Assembly (NCBI GenBank): GCA_020350725.1
Contig: CP070719.1
Span: 927,329 to 991,328 of the forward strand
DNA: 64,000 nt
Reading direction: 5' to 3'
DNA from: a bacterium
GTDB taxonomy: Bacteria; BMS3Abin14
This document shows, piece by piece, positions 17,328-27,072 of this stretch. How positions within the stretch are numbered: position 1 is the stretch's first letter; each line of letters starts with the position of its first letter. The notes beneath the pieces were generated by a model. That model saw only the letters and a program-made list of their open reading frames with translations. It did no database searches and was not told where the DNA came from. The position numbers were made by a program, and so were the translations under genes.

Positions 17328-18103
17328 CTGGTGATACCCCGTTCCGAGGCCTCGATGAAGTCGATCAGGTGCCGCACCTCAGGGCAGTCCGTCACACCAT
17401 TACGGACCCTTTCGACCGCGTCCTCCAGTTTCAGATCCAGCCTGAAGATCAGCCGGTAGGCGGACTTCAGAGCGTCGATAGACTCGGGAGAGAAACCCTT
17501 CCTCTTCAGGCCGATGAGGTTCAGACCGAAAAGCCTGGCCCTGTCACCCTGAGCGCTGGTGTAGGGCGGAACATCCATGACGACAACGGAACCTCCTCCC
17601 ACCATGGCAAGGGATCCGATGCGGCAGAACTGGTGGATGCCGGACAGCCCCCCGATGATGGCACCGTCGTCGATCGTTACGTGTCCACCCAGGGTAGCTG
17701 CATTCGCCATAACGACATCGTTTCCGATGATACAGTCGTGGGCGACATGGGTGTAGGCCATAAAAAGGTTCCCATCCCCCACCCGGGTAACCATCCCTCC
17801 ACCCTCGGTCCCCCGGTGGATGGTCGCGCACTCCCGGATCTGATTCCGGTCTCCTATGACGACCTCGCTGTCCTCGCTCCTGTACTTGAGGTCCTGAGGC
17901 TGTGCGCCGATGGAGGCAAAGGGGAAGATCCTGTTGTCCCTTCCGAGGGTGACCTTGCCGTCGACGAAGGCGTGGGAGAGGACCTCCGTGCCCGATCCGA
18001 TCTTCACCTCAGGCCCGATGACCGCGAACGGACCGATGCGGACTCCTTCGTCAAGGGAGGCATCGGGGTGGACGACGGCTCTGGGATCGATGGATGTTTC
18101 CAA
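17324..18103 (-). CDS. lpxA: Acyl-ACP--UDP-N-acetylglucosamine O/N-acyltransferase
   Basis: A 259-aa LpxA with all expected residues by eye comparison with E. coli: catalytic histidine in THVAHDC (H122), HQFC (H157, Q158), and glycine at the hydrocarbon-ruler position (G170), which would allow long acyl chains. The C-terminus has the family's usual GLKRKGFS helix bundle. It lies 22 bases after fabZ in the classical lpxD-fabZ-lpxA order. Because gnnA/B-like genes are near, its product could be ester- or amide-linked; sequence alone does not decide. Confidence 0.93.
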   Translation of the reverse strand: METSIDPRAVVHPDASLDEGVRIGPFAVIGPEVKIGSGTEVLSHAFVDGKVTLGRDNRIFPFASIGAQPQDLKYRSEDSEVVIGDRNQIRECATIHRGTEGGGMVTRVGDGNLFMAYTHVAHDCIIGNDVVMANAATLGGHVTIDDGAIIGGLSGIHQFCRIGSLAMVGGGSVVVMDVPPYTSAQGDRARLFGLNLIGLKRKGFSPESIDALKSAYRLIFRLDLKLEDAVERVRNGVTDCPEVRHLIDFIEASERGITR

Positions 18104-18125
18104 TTCAGCCTCCGTCTCCGCCTCA

Positions 18126-18593
18126 TCAATCCGAAGCGTCCCGTCCCTCTTCCCGGTCGACGAGAATGGCCTTCATCTCCGCCTCGCACACCAGATCATT
18201 TCCGACATAGGCTTTGCCGAGAAAACTGCCTATTTTCCTGCGCCTCTGGAGGACTACCACCTCACCCCGGAGCTGGTCCCCGGGGACGACGGGCTTGCGG
18301 AACTTGACCTTGTCGATGGACATGAAGTAGATGACCCTACCTTCCATTTCATCTTCATCGCTCGCGGCCTGGGGCTGGTACGCGAGGATCCCCGCTATCT
18401 GGGCCATGAATTCGATGATCAGCACTCCGGGCATCACCGGATGCCCTGGAAAATGCCCCTGGAAGAAGTTCTCGTTGATCGTGACGTTCTTGATGCCCAC
18501 GGCCCTCTGTTCAGGGACAATCTCCAGGATCCTGTCCACGAGCAGAAAGGGGTACCTGTGGGGCAAGATCTTCATGATACCGTTGATATCCAT
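18126..18593 (-). CDS. fabZ: 3-hydroxyacyl-ACP dehydratase
   Basis: A 155-aa hot-dog-fold dehydratase. The HRYPFLLVDR motif is at about 12-21 and the catalytic GHFPGHPVMPGVLIIEFMAQ stretch at about 46-65. It removes water from 3-hydroxyacyl-ACP in fatty acid elongation and competes with LpxA/LpxD for that intermediate, which explains its position between lpxD and lpxA. It begins two bases after the lpxD stop. Confidence 0.95.
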   Translation of the reverse strand: MDINGIMKILPHRYPFLLVDRILEIVPEQRAVGIKNVTINENFFQGHFPGHPVMPGVLIIEFMAQIAGILAYQPQAASDEDEMEGRVIYFMSIDKVKFRKPVVPGDQLRGEVVVLQRRRKIGSFLGKAYVGNDLVCEAEMKAILVDREEGRDASD

Positions 18594-18595
18594 CC

Positions 18596-19636
18596 TCAGC
18601 TCTCCTTTTTATCTGCCTCGGACAGCCTCTTTACGGCCCTCTCCAGTTCGGCGATCCTGGATCTCATGGATTCGAGGTTCCTCACGAGAACCGTCGACCG
18701 CCTCCACTGCCCGGCATCAACGGCCGGAATACCTCCAACCACAGCGCCCGCCGGGACGTCCTTAATGATGAGGGACTTCGCCAGGACCACGGATCCGTCC
18801 TCCAGATTTAGATGTCCTGCGATGCCCACCTGACCGGCCAAAGTCACCCTGTCGCCAAGGGTGGTGCTGCCTGAAATGCCCACCTGCGCCACAATGAGGG
18901 AGTTTTTCCCTATCTTTACGTTGTGGGCAACCATGATCAGGTTGTCCAGCTTGCAGCCGTCGCCGATGACCGTCTCACCCATCACGGCTCTGTCCACAGT
19001 GCAGTTCGCCCCGATCTCGACGTCGTCACCGACCCGCACGGTGCCGGCGTGGATGATCTTCCGGTAGTTCTCATCCTCCCTGGCAAAACCGAATCCGTCA
19101 CCGCCGATGACGCAGCCTGAATGAACGATGCAGCGGCGGCCGACGATGACCTCCCTCTCCAGGACGACGTGGGGATGGAGAACACTGTCGTCGCCCACCC
19201 GAGCGCCCGGCCCGAGATAAGTGCCGGCCATCAGGGTGACCCGGTCGCCGACAACAGCCCCCTTCTCGACAACGGCGAAGGGGTGGATCGAGGGGTCGGC
19301 TCCGATGGCCGCTCCGTCATGGACGTGGGCAAGGGGGCTGATGCCCGAGCCGGAATATTCCACCCCGTAGAAGACCTCCATTGCCTTTGCGTAGGCGAGG
19401 TAGGGGTCATCGGCGATCAGGAGGTTCTTGCCCTCATCGGAACAGCCCTTTGAAACAATAACAGCTTCCGCCCTGGTGGTGGCAAGGAACTCTCCGTATC
19501 TGGGGTTTGCGATGAAGGTCAGATCCCCTGGTCCGGCTTCCCTAACGGGACGGACAGCCGAGACCTTCGCGGTTCCGTCACCCACCAGCTCCGCTCCGAT
19601 CAGTTTCGCCAGGTCCTTGAGGGCAAAGCCGGTCAA
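18596..19636 (-). CDS. lpxD: UDP-3-O-(3-hydroxyacyl)glucosamine N-acyltransferase
   Basis: A 346-aa trimeric left-handed beta-helix enzyme that adds the N-linked hydroxyacyl chain at position 2. It has the N-terminal uridine-binding domain (about residues 1-100), hexapeptide repeats (about 105-310) and a C-terminal helix. The catalytic histidine is expected in the MVAHNVKIG stretch. It overlaps the skp stop by four bases. Confidence 0.94.
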   Translation of the reverse strand: MTGFALKDLAKLIGAELVGDGTAKVSAVRPVREAGPGDLTFIANPRYGEFLATTRAEAVIVSKGCSDEGKNLLIADDPYLAYAKAMEVFYGVEYSGSGISPLAHVHDGAAIGADPSIHPFAVVEKGAVVGDRVTLMAGTYLGPGARVGDDSVLHPHVVLEREVIVGRRCIVHSGCVIGGDGFGFAREDENYRKIIHAGTVRVGDDVEIGANCTVDRAVMGETVIGDGCKLDNLIMVAHNVKIGKNSLIVAQVGISGSTTLGDRVTLAGQVGIAGHLNLEDGSVVLAKSLIIKDVPAGAVVGGIPAVDAGQWRRSTVLVRNLESMRSRIAELERAVKRLSEADKKES

Positions 19637-20175
19637 TTTCCCTCTCCCCCTTTGTTCTGCTCGTTGTATATCTTGACCACACTCTCGGTCAGATCAACCA
19701 CGTCCTGGGCAAAGACCACACCGCTGCTGCTCCTCTCGAGGATGATGGTATATTCGTCCCGCTTGCCGATTTCACGGGCTATGCCGACCAGACCATCCAG
19801 GATCCTGCCGGAAAGGGCCTGGTTCTCTTTCTCCTCTTCCTCCCTTGCCTTGGCAACGAATTCGAGGAGTTCGCCCTTCTTCCTGCGGAAACGCTGCTGC
19901 AGATCGGCCTGAGCGTCTTCGCTCAATACCGGGCTTTTGAGCTTCTCTTCCATGGATGCGAGCTCAGCCTGCATGGCGTCGATCTCATCCTGTTTCACCT
20001 GGTGCTTTCTCCTCAGCGTCTCCTTTGCCGCCTGCCCTTCCGAGGTGGCATTCAGCGCCTTCTGGAGATCTATGACACCGATCTTGACCATGCTCGCCGA
20101 CTCGGCATCTCCCGGGTGGAAGACGCTCGCGACAGCAAAAAGAACAGCCCCGAAGAGAATCAAACGTTTTATCAT
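19633..20175 (-). CDS. Periplasmic chaperone of the OmpH/Skp family
   Basis: A 180-aa protein with a signal peptide (MIKRLILFGAVLFAVASVFHPGDAESA) and the OmpH core KIGVIDLQKALNATSEGQAAKETL, followed by a long coiled coil (about residues 50-120). Skp proteins form a trimeric jellyfish that carries unfolded outer-membrane proteins to BamA, whose gene lies just upstream. The ATG at 20175 has a perfect AGGAGG site; the longer frame to 20244 runs through repeat sequence. Confidence 0.9.
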   Translation of the reverse strand: MIKRLILFGAVLFAVASVFHPGDAESASMVKIGVIDLQKALNATSEGQAAKETLRRKHQVKQDEIDAMQAELASMEEKLKSPVLSEDAQADLQQRFRRKKGELLEFVAKAREEEEKENQALSGRILDGLVGIAREIGKRDEYTIILERSSSGVVFAQDVVDLTESVVKIYNEQNKGGEGN

Positions 20176-20195
20176 CCTGATATCCTCCTGAAATA

Positions 20196-20393
20196 CAGTC
20201 CAGAGTCCAGAGGCCAGAGTCCAGGGCCCGAGGCAGGACTTCATTTCACACGGAATGGTTGACCCCGTTTCCCAGTAACCTCAGGGCGCGTATCCAGATC
20301 ACCCATTTCTAATGTCCACTATCCGATCCCGAATGTCCGATCAATGGCGTCCCGTCTCCAAACTCAAGATCCTAATGTCCGATGTCCCTTGTT
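20196..20393. repeat. Two blocks of degenerate 7-bp tandem repeats
   Basis: 20196-20226 is made of units CAGTCCA, GAGTCCA, GAGGCCA, GAGTCCA. 20309-20345 and 20370-20390 use a second family (ATGTCCG, ATCCCGA, ATGTCCG). The blocks fill the bamA-skp spacer, where no gene is seen. Confidence 0.6.
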
Positions 20394-20400
20394 CTCCTGC

Positions 20401-22665
20401 TCAGAAAAGCGATCCGATGGAGAACTCCCAACCGGGCTTCTCCTCGCCAGGTTCGGGATCCAGGTTAAAACCCCACTCCAGCCTCAACAGCCCCATGGGC
20501 GAATACCAGCGGAAACCGAAGCCGGCTCCGTAACGAAGGTCCCCGACATCGACTTCCTCCCCGTCGGCCCAGACATTGCCGGCGTCGAAAAACAAAACAC
20601 CCCTGATGTTCGCGTCCTTGATGAGGGGATAAACGGACTCGAAATTCAGGAGGAATGACCTGTTTCCGCCCACTGCCTCCCCATCCTCGTCGAGAGGACC
20701 GACCTTCCTGTATTCGAATCCCCTCAGCGAGTACAGCCCTCCCATGAAGAACCGCTCGGAAACGGGGAGGCTGTCGCCGTCGTAAGCGTTCACCGCACCC
20801 ATTTCGAGGTGGGCCGAGCCGATCAGATCCCCGAAAAGCGGCCGAAAATAGCTCGCCTCGATGATGTTCCTGATAAAGTCGTTGGTGCCACCGAGTATGC
20901 CTCCCGCCACCTCCGCAGAAAGATTGAGTACCCACCCCATACGCGGGTCCAGGGGAAAATCCCTTGTATCATATCTGTAGGCAAAGGTCAGGGAGGAGGT
21001 AGCGCTCCTGCCCTCCTGCTCCTTGATCAGATTCGACGCGTCGATGTCCACATCGAAGATATTGAAATCGGTGTACCGGTAGCTGAGGGAAATGCTGGAA
21101 AAGTCGGAATAGCGGTAGCCGACCCTGAGGCCGCCCCCTTGACTGTCCTCGTCGTAAGTGGAATATTCCCTGCGCCTGTCGAAGGCATCCACTGTGAGGG
21201 AAAAATTGCCGGAAAACACCCTGGGCTCGGTAAAACTCACACTGTACGATGACTTTTCCCCGCCGAACTCCGTGTCGAGTTTCAGCCTGTGACCCCTGCC
21301 GAGGAGGTTGCTCTGGGCAAGCTGCAGGGTTCCCACCAGCCCGTCGATGGAGGAATAGGCCAATCCGGCGGTAAGGGTCCCGCTGCTGCCCTCCTCGACC
21401 ACGACCTTGATATCCGCCAGCCCCTCCTCCGTCTTCTGGACATCGATAGTGACCTTGTCGAAGAAACCGAGGGCCCTTACGAAGCGCCTTGAATCGTCCA
21501 GTTTTTTCTGGCTGAACAGATCGCCTTCAAGGAGGCGAACCTCCCTCCGGATGACATAATCCCTGGTTTTGGCGTTCCCGGAGATCTGCACCCGGCGGAT
21601 CCGGACCAGCGGGCCCCTTGTCAGCCTGAGGTCGAGGTTCATGACGGCCCTCTCCGGATCCCTCAGCGTCCCGGGATCGATCCTGGCCCAGGCGAAACCC
21701 TGATCACGGTAGGAGTTCTCCAGCATCCGGATATCTCCCATGAGCACACCGCGTTTGAACACGTCTCCCGTGCCCGCTTTCATCTCATCCCTGCGAAACT
21801 CGGGAATCCCGTCCCAATCACCGCTGAAGCGGACATCTCCTATCCTGTACTGCGTTCCCTCCTGGACTCTGATGGCCACGTAAAGCCCCTTGCCTTCGGG
21901 ATGCGGTGTGACCACCGGCTGGTCCACGGTCACATCCAGGTAACCGTGTTCCATGTACAGAAGCTTAATCCTCATAAGGTCATCGTCTATGAGATCCTGG
22001 TTGAAGACGCCTGAACTGGATATCCACGAGAGGGGCCCGACTTCGCTTACCTCCATGGCCTTTTTGACGTCACGATCATCCAGGGAACGATTGCCCAGAA
22101 TATCCACTTCTGAGATGAACTTCTTGTCGGCCTCCTTGACGGTAAAGGAGATCCGGACCCCCCGTTTCTCCTCCGCTATCTCGGCTGTCACCGTTGCGTC
22201 ATAGTACCCTTCGGCCCGATAGGCCCGGACCACAGCATCGATCTCCTTTCGCAGGTCGACGGGATCGAAGAAACCGAAGGTCTTGAAGGCCAAAACCCTC
22301 TTGAGGGCCGCCTGATCGAGGGCCTTATTCCCGGCAAAGGAGATTCCGAGGATCATGGGAAGTTCCTTGACGAGGACCCTGACCACGACACCGGCGTCCG
22401 TCATTTCCTCTTCTATGCCGACCCGACTGAATGTCTTCAGGGCATAGACAGCCTTGACGCTCTCGGTGACGAGATTCGGTTCCCATGGATCGCCGACCCG
22501 CCAGGCGAGGGCATTGACAATGCTCGCCCGGTCCACTCTCACGTTTCCCTCTACCTCGACCGCTATCACAGGCGGAGGAGCGGACCATCCGGTCCCCGGG
22601 GACCCAGCGAGAACGAGGATAACGGCAAAGATCGATAGCGGACCTGCGGACCCGATGACGCGCAC
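20401..22665 (-). CDS. bamA: Outer membrane protein assembly factor BamA
   Basis: A 754-aa Omp85 protein. It has a signal peptide (cleavage near residue 28), about five POTRA domains (about residues 30-370) and a 16-strand beta-barrel (about 400-754) ending in the usual C-terminal aromatic (SIGSLF). The barrel contains SLRGFEYRKVGP, a version of the conserved lid-loop RGF motif. It catalyses insertion of beta-barrel proteins in the outer membrane. It begins six bases after the lolD stop and precedes skp. Confidence 0.95.
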   Translation of the reverse strand: MRVIGSAGPLSIFAVILVLAGSPGTGWSAPPPVIAVEVEGNVRVDRASIVNALAWRVGDPWEPNLVTESVKAVYALKTFSRVGIEEEMTDAGVVVRVLVKELPMILGISFAGNKALDQAALKRVLAFKTFGFFDPVDLRKEIDAVVRAYRAEGYYDATVTAEIAEEKRGVRISFTVKEADKKFISEVDILGNRSLDDRDVKKAMEVSEVGPLSWISSSGVFNQDLIDDDLMRIKLLYMEHGYLDVTVDQPVVTPHPEGKGLYVAIRVQEGTQYRIGDVRFSGDWDGIPEFRRDEMKAGTGDVFKRGVLMGDIRMLENSYRDQGFAWARIDPGTLRDPERAVMNLDLRLTRGPLVRIRRVQISGNAKTRDYVIRREVRLLEGDLFSQKKLDDSRRFVRALGFFDKVTIDVQKTEEGLADIKVVVEEGSSGTLTAGLAYSSIDGLVGTLQLAQSNLLGRGHRLKLDTEFGGEKSSYSVSFTEPRVFSGNFSLTVDAFDRRREYSTYDEDSQGGGLRVGYRYSDFSSISLSYRYTDFNIFDVDIDASNLIKEQEGRSATSSLTFAYRYDTRDFPLDPRMGWVLNLSAEVAGGILGGTNDFIRNIIEASYFRPLFGDLIGSAHLEMGAVNAYDGDSLPVSERFFMGGLYSLRGFEYRKVGPLDEDGEAVGGNRSFLLNFESVYPLIKDANIRGVLFFDAGNVWADGEEVDVGDLRYGAGFGFRWYSPMGLLRLEWGFNLDPEPGEEKPGWEFSIGSLF

Positions 22666-22671
22666 TTCTTC

Positions 22672-23367
22672 TCAGACCTCCGCGTGAAGGGCGCCGTTCT
22701 TCAGCTCGAAGCGTCGATGGAATTTGGCGGCCATGTCCCTGTTATGTGTCACCACGAGGAAGGTGGTGCCCAGATCCCTGTTGAGTTCCAGGAAGAGATC
22801 CCGAACGGATCCGGCAGTTAACGCGTCCAGATTACCCGTGGGTTCATCGGCGAGAACGAGCGAGGGATTGTTCACCAGGGCCCTGGCCACCGCCGCCCGC
22901 TGCTGTTCTCCGCCGGAGAGTTCCCCCGGTCGGTGGTCCATTCGCTCGCCCAGCCCAACCCTCACCAGCAGCTCCTTCGATTTTCCCAACAGGTCATTGC
23001 GATCATGGCCGGCGATGATACCCGGCATCATGACATTCTCCAGACAGGTGAACTCGGCCAGGAGATAGTGCATCTGGAAGACGAAGCCGATCCTCCTGTT
23101 CCGGAATGAGGCAAGCTCATACTCCGACAGGCCGAATATGTCCCTCCCCTCATGCAAAACCCTCCCCGACGTCGGCTCGTCAAGACCCCCGACAATGTGC
23201 AGGAGGGTGCTCTTGCCTGCGCCCGATGCACCGAGGATACCGACGATCTCACCTCGAGGGAGGCTTATCTCCAGGTCGCGGAGCACTTCGATGGTTCGAC
23301 CGCCTTTGGAGAATCTCTTGTGGAGTCTCTCGGTGGCGAGAACAGGCTGATTCTCACCGTTACTCAT
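22672..23367 (-). CDS. lolD: Lipoprotein-releasing ABC transporter ATPase
   Basis: A 231-aa ATP-binding protein of the LolD/MacB family. Walker A is GASGAGKSTLL, the signature LSGGEQQRAAVARAL and Walker B VLADEPTGNLD. It powers extraction of outer-membrane-destined lipoproteins from the inner membrane. The ATG at 23367 overlaps the lolC/E stop by eight bases; the longer frame to 23655 lies over the permease gene and is not conserved. Confidence 0.93.
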   Translation of the reverse strand: MSNGENQPVLATERLHKRFSKGGRTIEVLRDLEISLPRGEIVGILGASGAGKSTLLHIVGGLDEPTSGRVLHEGRDIFGLSEYELASFRNRRIGFVFQMHYLLAEFTCLENVMMPGIIAGHDRNDLLGKSKELLVRVGLGERMDHRPGELSGGEQQRAAVARALVNNPSLVLADEPTGNLDALTAGSVRDLFLELNRDLGTTFLVVTHNRDMAAKFHRRFELKNGALHAEV

Positions 23368-24574
23368 ATCTGAGGATCTCCACCGGGTTGAGGGACGATG
23401 CCCTTCTCGACGGGTAGATAGTGGCGGCGAAACTGACTCCCACTGCCGCAAGGCAGATCGCGGTGATGTCCAGGAGCTTGATTTTGACCGGAATGGTTGT
23501 AACATAGTAGACGCTGCTGGGCAGCTCAATAAAATTATACCTTGCCAGCGCCCAGGAAAGGGTAAGGCCCAGGACCAAACCGAGAAGGGTGCCACCGATC
23601 CCGATGATGAGGCCCTCCAGCATGAATATCCGCCCGATGGCGTCGCGGGTGGCACCCATTGCCTTCAGAATGGCGATCTCCCGCCCTTTTTCCATGACGA
23701 CGAGGATAAGAGTGCCGATAATATTGAAAGCTGCCACCACAATGATGAGAATGAGGATGACGAACATGGTTATCTTCTCCAGCTTCAGGGCGGAAAAGAG
23801 ATTCTTGTTCATGTCCTTCCAGTCCCTCACCCAGAAGGAGAAGCCCAGGGCCTCCTGAAGGGAATCCGCAATCTGGTCGGTCCTGTAGATGTCATCCACT
23901 CGAACGGCGATCCCTGTCACCTTGTCTCCCAGGTCGAAGAAGGCACGCCCGGCTTCCATGGTGACAAGGATCAGGCCCGTATCGTATTCGTACATCCCCG
24001 TGTCGAAGATCCCCCTGACGGTGAACCTCTCCATCAAGGGGACCATTCCGAAGGGAGAGGATATCTCCGACGGCGAGACCAGGGTCACGGTGTCCCCGGG
24101 CCGCACTCCGTGCGTCCTCATCATCTCTATGCCGACGATGACGCCGTCCCTGTCCAGATCCGCGAGGGAGCCCTCAACCATGTTGGCGGCCAGATCGTTG
24201 ACCTCTCCCTCCCTGGCCGGATCGATCCCCCGGACAACCACTCCGGTGACATTCCCGTCGAGCTTGAGAAGGGACTGGCCCATCACGTAGGGAGATGCGG
24301 CCACGACTCCGTCGTGTTCCAGCACCCTGGTGAGAACCTCCGGGACATCCTCGACACCGTTCGTCCCCTGGACGACGATATGGGAGGTGGTACCCAGTAT
24401 GCGATCCTGCATGTAACTCGAGAATCCGGTCATCACCGAGATGACCGTGATCAGGGCTGCCACACCGAGCGCGACGCCGAGTATGGAGATGACCGTGATC
24501 AGGGAGACGAAGGCGTGCCGCCTGCGTGAACGCAGGTGACGGAGGGCCACCATCCATTCGAATGAGAGTCTCAA
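23360..24574 (-). CDS. Lipoprotein-releasing ABC transporter permease (LolC/E)
   Basis: A 404-aa permease with one N-terminal helix (about 22-48), a large periplasmic MacB-type domain (about 50-250) and three C-terminal helices of the FtsX family (about 265-395). A single gene sits here, so the complex may be a LolF-like homodimer rather than LolC plus LolE. It lies between lysS and lolD, an order common in Deltaproteobacteria. Confidence 0.9.
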   Translation of the reverse strand: MRLSFEWMVALRHLRSRRRHAFVSLITVISILGVALGVAALITVISVMTGFSSYMQDRILGTTSHIVVQGTNGVEDVPEVLTRVLEHDGVVAASPYVMGQSLLKLDGNVTGVVVRGIDPAREGEVNDLAANMVEGSLADLDRDGVIVGIEMMRTHGVRPGDTVTLVSPSEISSPFGMVPLMERFTVRGIFDTGMYEYDTGLILVTMEAGRAFFDLGDKVTGIAVRVDDIYRTDQIADSLQEALGFSFWVRDWKDMNKNLFSALKLEKITMFVILILIIVVAAFNIIGTLILVVMEKGREIAILKAMGATRDAIGRIFMLEGLIIGIGGTLLGLVLGLTLSWALARYNFIELPSSVYYVTTIPVKIKLLDITAICLAAVGVSFAATIYPSRRASSLNPVEILRYE

Positions 24575-24583
24575 TGGACACCC

Positions 24584-26074
24584 CTAGGACTGGACGCTGC
24601 GCTGATGGGGAAAGAGAATAACATCCCTGATCGATGCCGAATCCGTGACCAGCATGGCGAGGCGGTCGATGCCGATACCCTCTCCCGCTGTGGGAGGAAG
24701 CCCGTAATCAAGGGCGGTGATATAGTCCCGATCCATCATGTGGGCCTCCTCATCCCCGGACTCCCTCTCGGCGACCTGTTCCCGGAACCGTTCCTCCTGA
24801 TCCCGGGGATCGTTGAGTTCGGAAAAACCGTTGGCGATCTCCATACCGGCTATGAAGAGTTCGAATCTCTCGGCCGTTTCCGGTTCATCATCGCTGCGGC
24901 GGGAAAGCGGAGAGACCTCCACCGGGTAGTCGTAGACGAAGGTCGGATCCGTCAGGTCCGGCTCGAGGAGGTGCTCGAAGATCTTCAGATGGATTTTGCC
25001 CAGCGGATCCCTGTCCGAAACCTGGATATCGCGCCCCCGGGCATAATCGAGGGCGTCCTCGGGGTTTTTCAGGTGTCGGTCCTCGAAACGGTCAAGCCCT
25101 CTCAGGGACTCGGCGAAGGAGATGCGGTCGAAGGGTCTGGAGAAATCGACGGCTTTGCCCTGATAGACCAGTTGCTCGGCCCCCGTCGTCCTCCTGACGA
25201 CCTCCCGGAGCAGCTCCTCGGTGAAGTCCATCAGACCGTTGTATTCCGTGTAGGCCATATAGAATTCGAGCATGGTGAACTCGGGGTTGTGCATGGTCGA
25301 GATGCCCTCATTCCGGAAATTCCGGTTGATCTCGTAGACTCTCTCGAAACCTCCCACCACCAGCCTCTTCAGATAGAGCTCCGGGGCTACCCTAAGATAG
25401 AGATCCATTTCAAGGGTGTTGTGGTGCGTGACGAAAGGCCTGGCGGTGGCACCACCCGGAATGGGCTGCATCATGGGCGTCTCCACCTCCAGGAATCCAT
25501 GACCGTCGAGATATTCCCTGATGTTCGTTATGAGCCTGGACCGGGTCCGGAAGGTCTCTCTCACCTCCTCGTTGGCAATGAGATCGACGTATCTCTGGCG
25601 GTACCGGATCTCGATATCCTTCAATCCATGCCACTTCTCCGGGAGGGGACGAACCGATTTGGTCAGGAGGACGGCATCGCTGGCCTGGATCGTCAACTCA
25701 CCGGTCCGTGTCACGAAGGGTGTGCCGGCGATGCCGACAATATCGCCGACGTCCCAGAGTTTGAAATGCCTGTAACCCTCCTCGCCCAGCACATCCTTTT
25801 TCATGAAGACCTGGATCCTGCCGGACCCATCCTCGATGTGAATGAAGGATGCCTTGCCGAAGTCCCGTACCGCCATCAGGCGGCCGGCGAGGACGTATTC
25901 GGCCCCCGATGCCTCGATCTCCTCATGGGTCCGGTCCTCCATATCACGGTGCACATCCTGCGCCACATGCCTGCGCCTGAATCGATTGGGGTAGGGGTTG
26001 ATCCCCTGGTCACGGATCTGTTCGACCTTCTCCCTGCGGAGTCGATGGAGCCGGCCCTCGCTCTCTTGGCTCAT
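24584..26074 (-). CDS. lysS: Lysine--tRNA ligase, class II
   Basis: A 496-aa class II lysyl-tRNA synthetase. The OB-fold anticodon-binding domain is at about residues 60-150. Class II motif 2 is present as [20 protein letters not shown] (about 263-282) and motif 3 near the C-terminus as [10 protein letters not shown]. It charges tRNA-Lys in the cytoplasm. It is the first gene of the lol-bam-lpx operon. A 522-codon frame on the other strand across this gene is a shadow. Confidence 0.96.
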   Translation of the reverse strand: MSQESEGRLHRLRREKVEQIRDQGINPYPNRFRRRHVAQDVHRDMEDRTHEEIEASGAEYVLAGRLMAVRDFGKASFIHIEDGSGRIQVFMKKDVLGEEGYRHFKLWDVGDIVGIAGTPFVTRTGELTIQASDAVLLTKSVRPLPEKWHGLKDIEIRYRQRYVDLIANEEVRETFRTRSRLITNIREYLDGHGFLEVETPMMQPIPGGATARPFVTHHNTLEMDLYLRVAPELYLKRLVVGGFERVYEINRNFRNEGISTMHNPEFTMLEFYMAYTEYNGLMDFTEELLREVVRRTTGAEQLVYQGKAVDFSRPFDRISFAESLRGLDRFEDRHLKNPEDALDYARGRDIQVSDRDPLGKIHLKIFEHLLEPDLTDPTFVYDYPVEVSPLSRRSDDEPETAERFELFIAGMEIANGFSELNDPRDQEERFREQVAERESGDEEAHMMDRDYITALDYGLPPTAGEGIGIDRLAMLVTDSASIRDVILFPHQRSVQS

Positions 26075-26271
26075 GGTTATCAGTTCATCCTTCCTTTAAA
26101 CACGGGGGGATCCACCCTAAAAACCAAGTCCATCACCGTAATAGACCACCACGGATTCGTCAAGGTATTATGAGGACAAAAGGGGATCCTGGATTCAGAG
26201 GGGCCGGAACTCTCCCATCGAACGTCCCCGCTTCTCACCCGCCGGAAACCGGCTGCTGTCCGGGTCCAGGA

Positions 26272-26484
26272 TCATTTTCTGAAAAGGTTGAAAAGGACCG
26301 TGAGGATGATGCTGATAAGGATAGAGGTGGTGATGGGAAAGTAGAAGACCGCGTTTCGTCTCCTGATAACGATGTCCCCGGGGAGCTTTCCCAGCCATGG
26401 AAGCCGCGGTGCCATGAGCAGCACGACGCCCACCGCAGCCAGGCAGATACCGGCGATGAGGAGAAACTTTCCGAGATTGTTCAT
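26272..26484 (-). CDS. DUF2905 small membrane protein
   Basis: A 70-aa protein with two predicted membrane helices (about residues 5-24 and 46-67) separated by the DUF2905 signature LPGDIVIRRRN. The function of the family is unknown. The ATG at 26484 overlaps the upstream Mut7-C gene stop by four bases (ATGA), so the two are translationally coupled. Confidence 0.85.
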   Translation of the reverse strand: MNNLGKFLLIAGICLAAVGVVLLMAPRLPWLGKLPGDIVIRRRNAVFYFPITTSILISIILTVLFNLFRK

Positions 26485-26975
26485 GGACCCCTGGCCTCTT
26501 CGAGCATGAGTTCGATCCCTTTCCGCATGCTGCCGGAGTGGGTCCCCTCCCAATAGATCTTGCCACACTTCGGGCAGCGCATAAAATCCCTGCAGGAGGC
26601 GAAAACGTATCGCGGCACGTTACCCTCGGCCTCGGCATGCTTCATAGACGTCAGTTTCTCATTGCAATCCATGCACCGGCTCAGGGGATCGAACCGGCAG
26701 GCCAGATGCCTGAGAAGAGGGACCAGCGAGGTGAACTCCTCCGCCACCTTGCTTCCGTATACGAGGTATGCATCCGAACCGAGAATTGCCGCCAACCGTC
26801 TGTCCTTCGTCAATACAAGCCTTGATTCCCGTCTCGAGGTGTACCGGATCAGATGATCATCGGCGTCCGGATCGTACAGAACGTCCAGACCGAGCATGCG
26901 GAGCCTCCTGGCCAGGCGTCCGAGCATGGCGTCGGCCAGAAACCGCGGCTGTTGTATCCTTTCCTGCACCGGCAT
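26481..26975 (-). CDS. Mut7-C RNase domain protein
   Basis: A 164-aa protein with an N-terminal PIN-like Mut7-C domain (FLADAMLGRLARRLRMLGLDV; acidic residues in DPDADD and LTKDRRL) and a C-terminal zinc ribbon (CMDC at about 101-104, CPKC at about 136-139). The family is named after the C-terminal domain of the C. elegans exonuclease Mut-7 and is a predicted RNase; the bacterial role is unknown. It is coupled to the DUF2905 gene. Confidence 0.88.
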   Translation of the reverse strand: MPVQERIQQPRFLADAMLGRLARRLRMLGLDVLYDPDADDHLIRYTSRRESRLVLTKDRRLAAILGSDAYLVYGSKVAEEFTSLVPLLRHLACRFDPLSRCMDCNEKLTSMKHAEAEGNVPRYVFASCRDFMRCPKCGKIYWEGTHSGSMRKGIELMLEEARGP

Positions 26976-27072
26976 CGGGATGGGCCACTGAGGTCACAGA
27001 TTCCAAATCCAGGATCATGAGGACGGATTGCCCCTCTGTATCCTCTGTGATCTCCGTGATCGGATGACTGCC

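Noticed and set aside
24605-26173. 522-codon open frame on the + strand
   Set aside because: It lies antisense to the well-conserved lysS gene; the protein has no recognisable family and the frame is a codon-bias shadow in GC-rich DNA.
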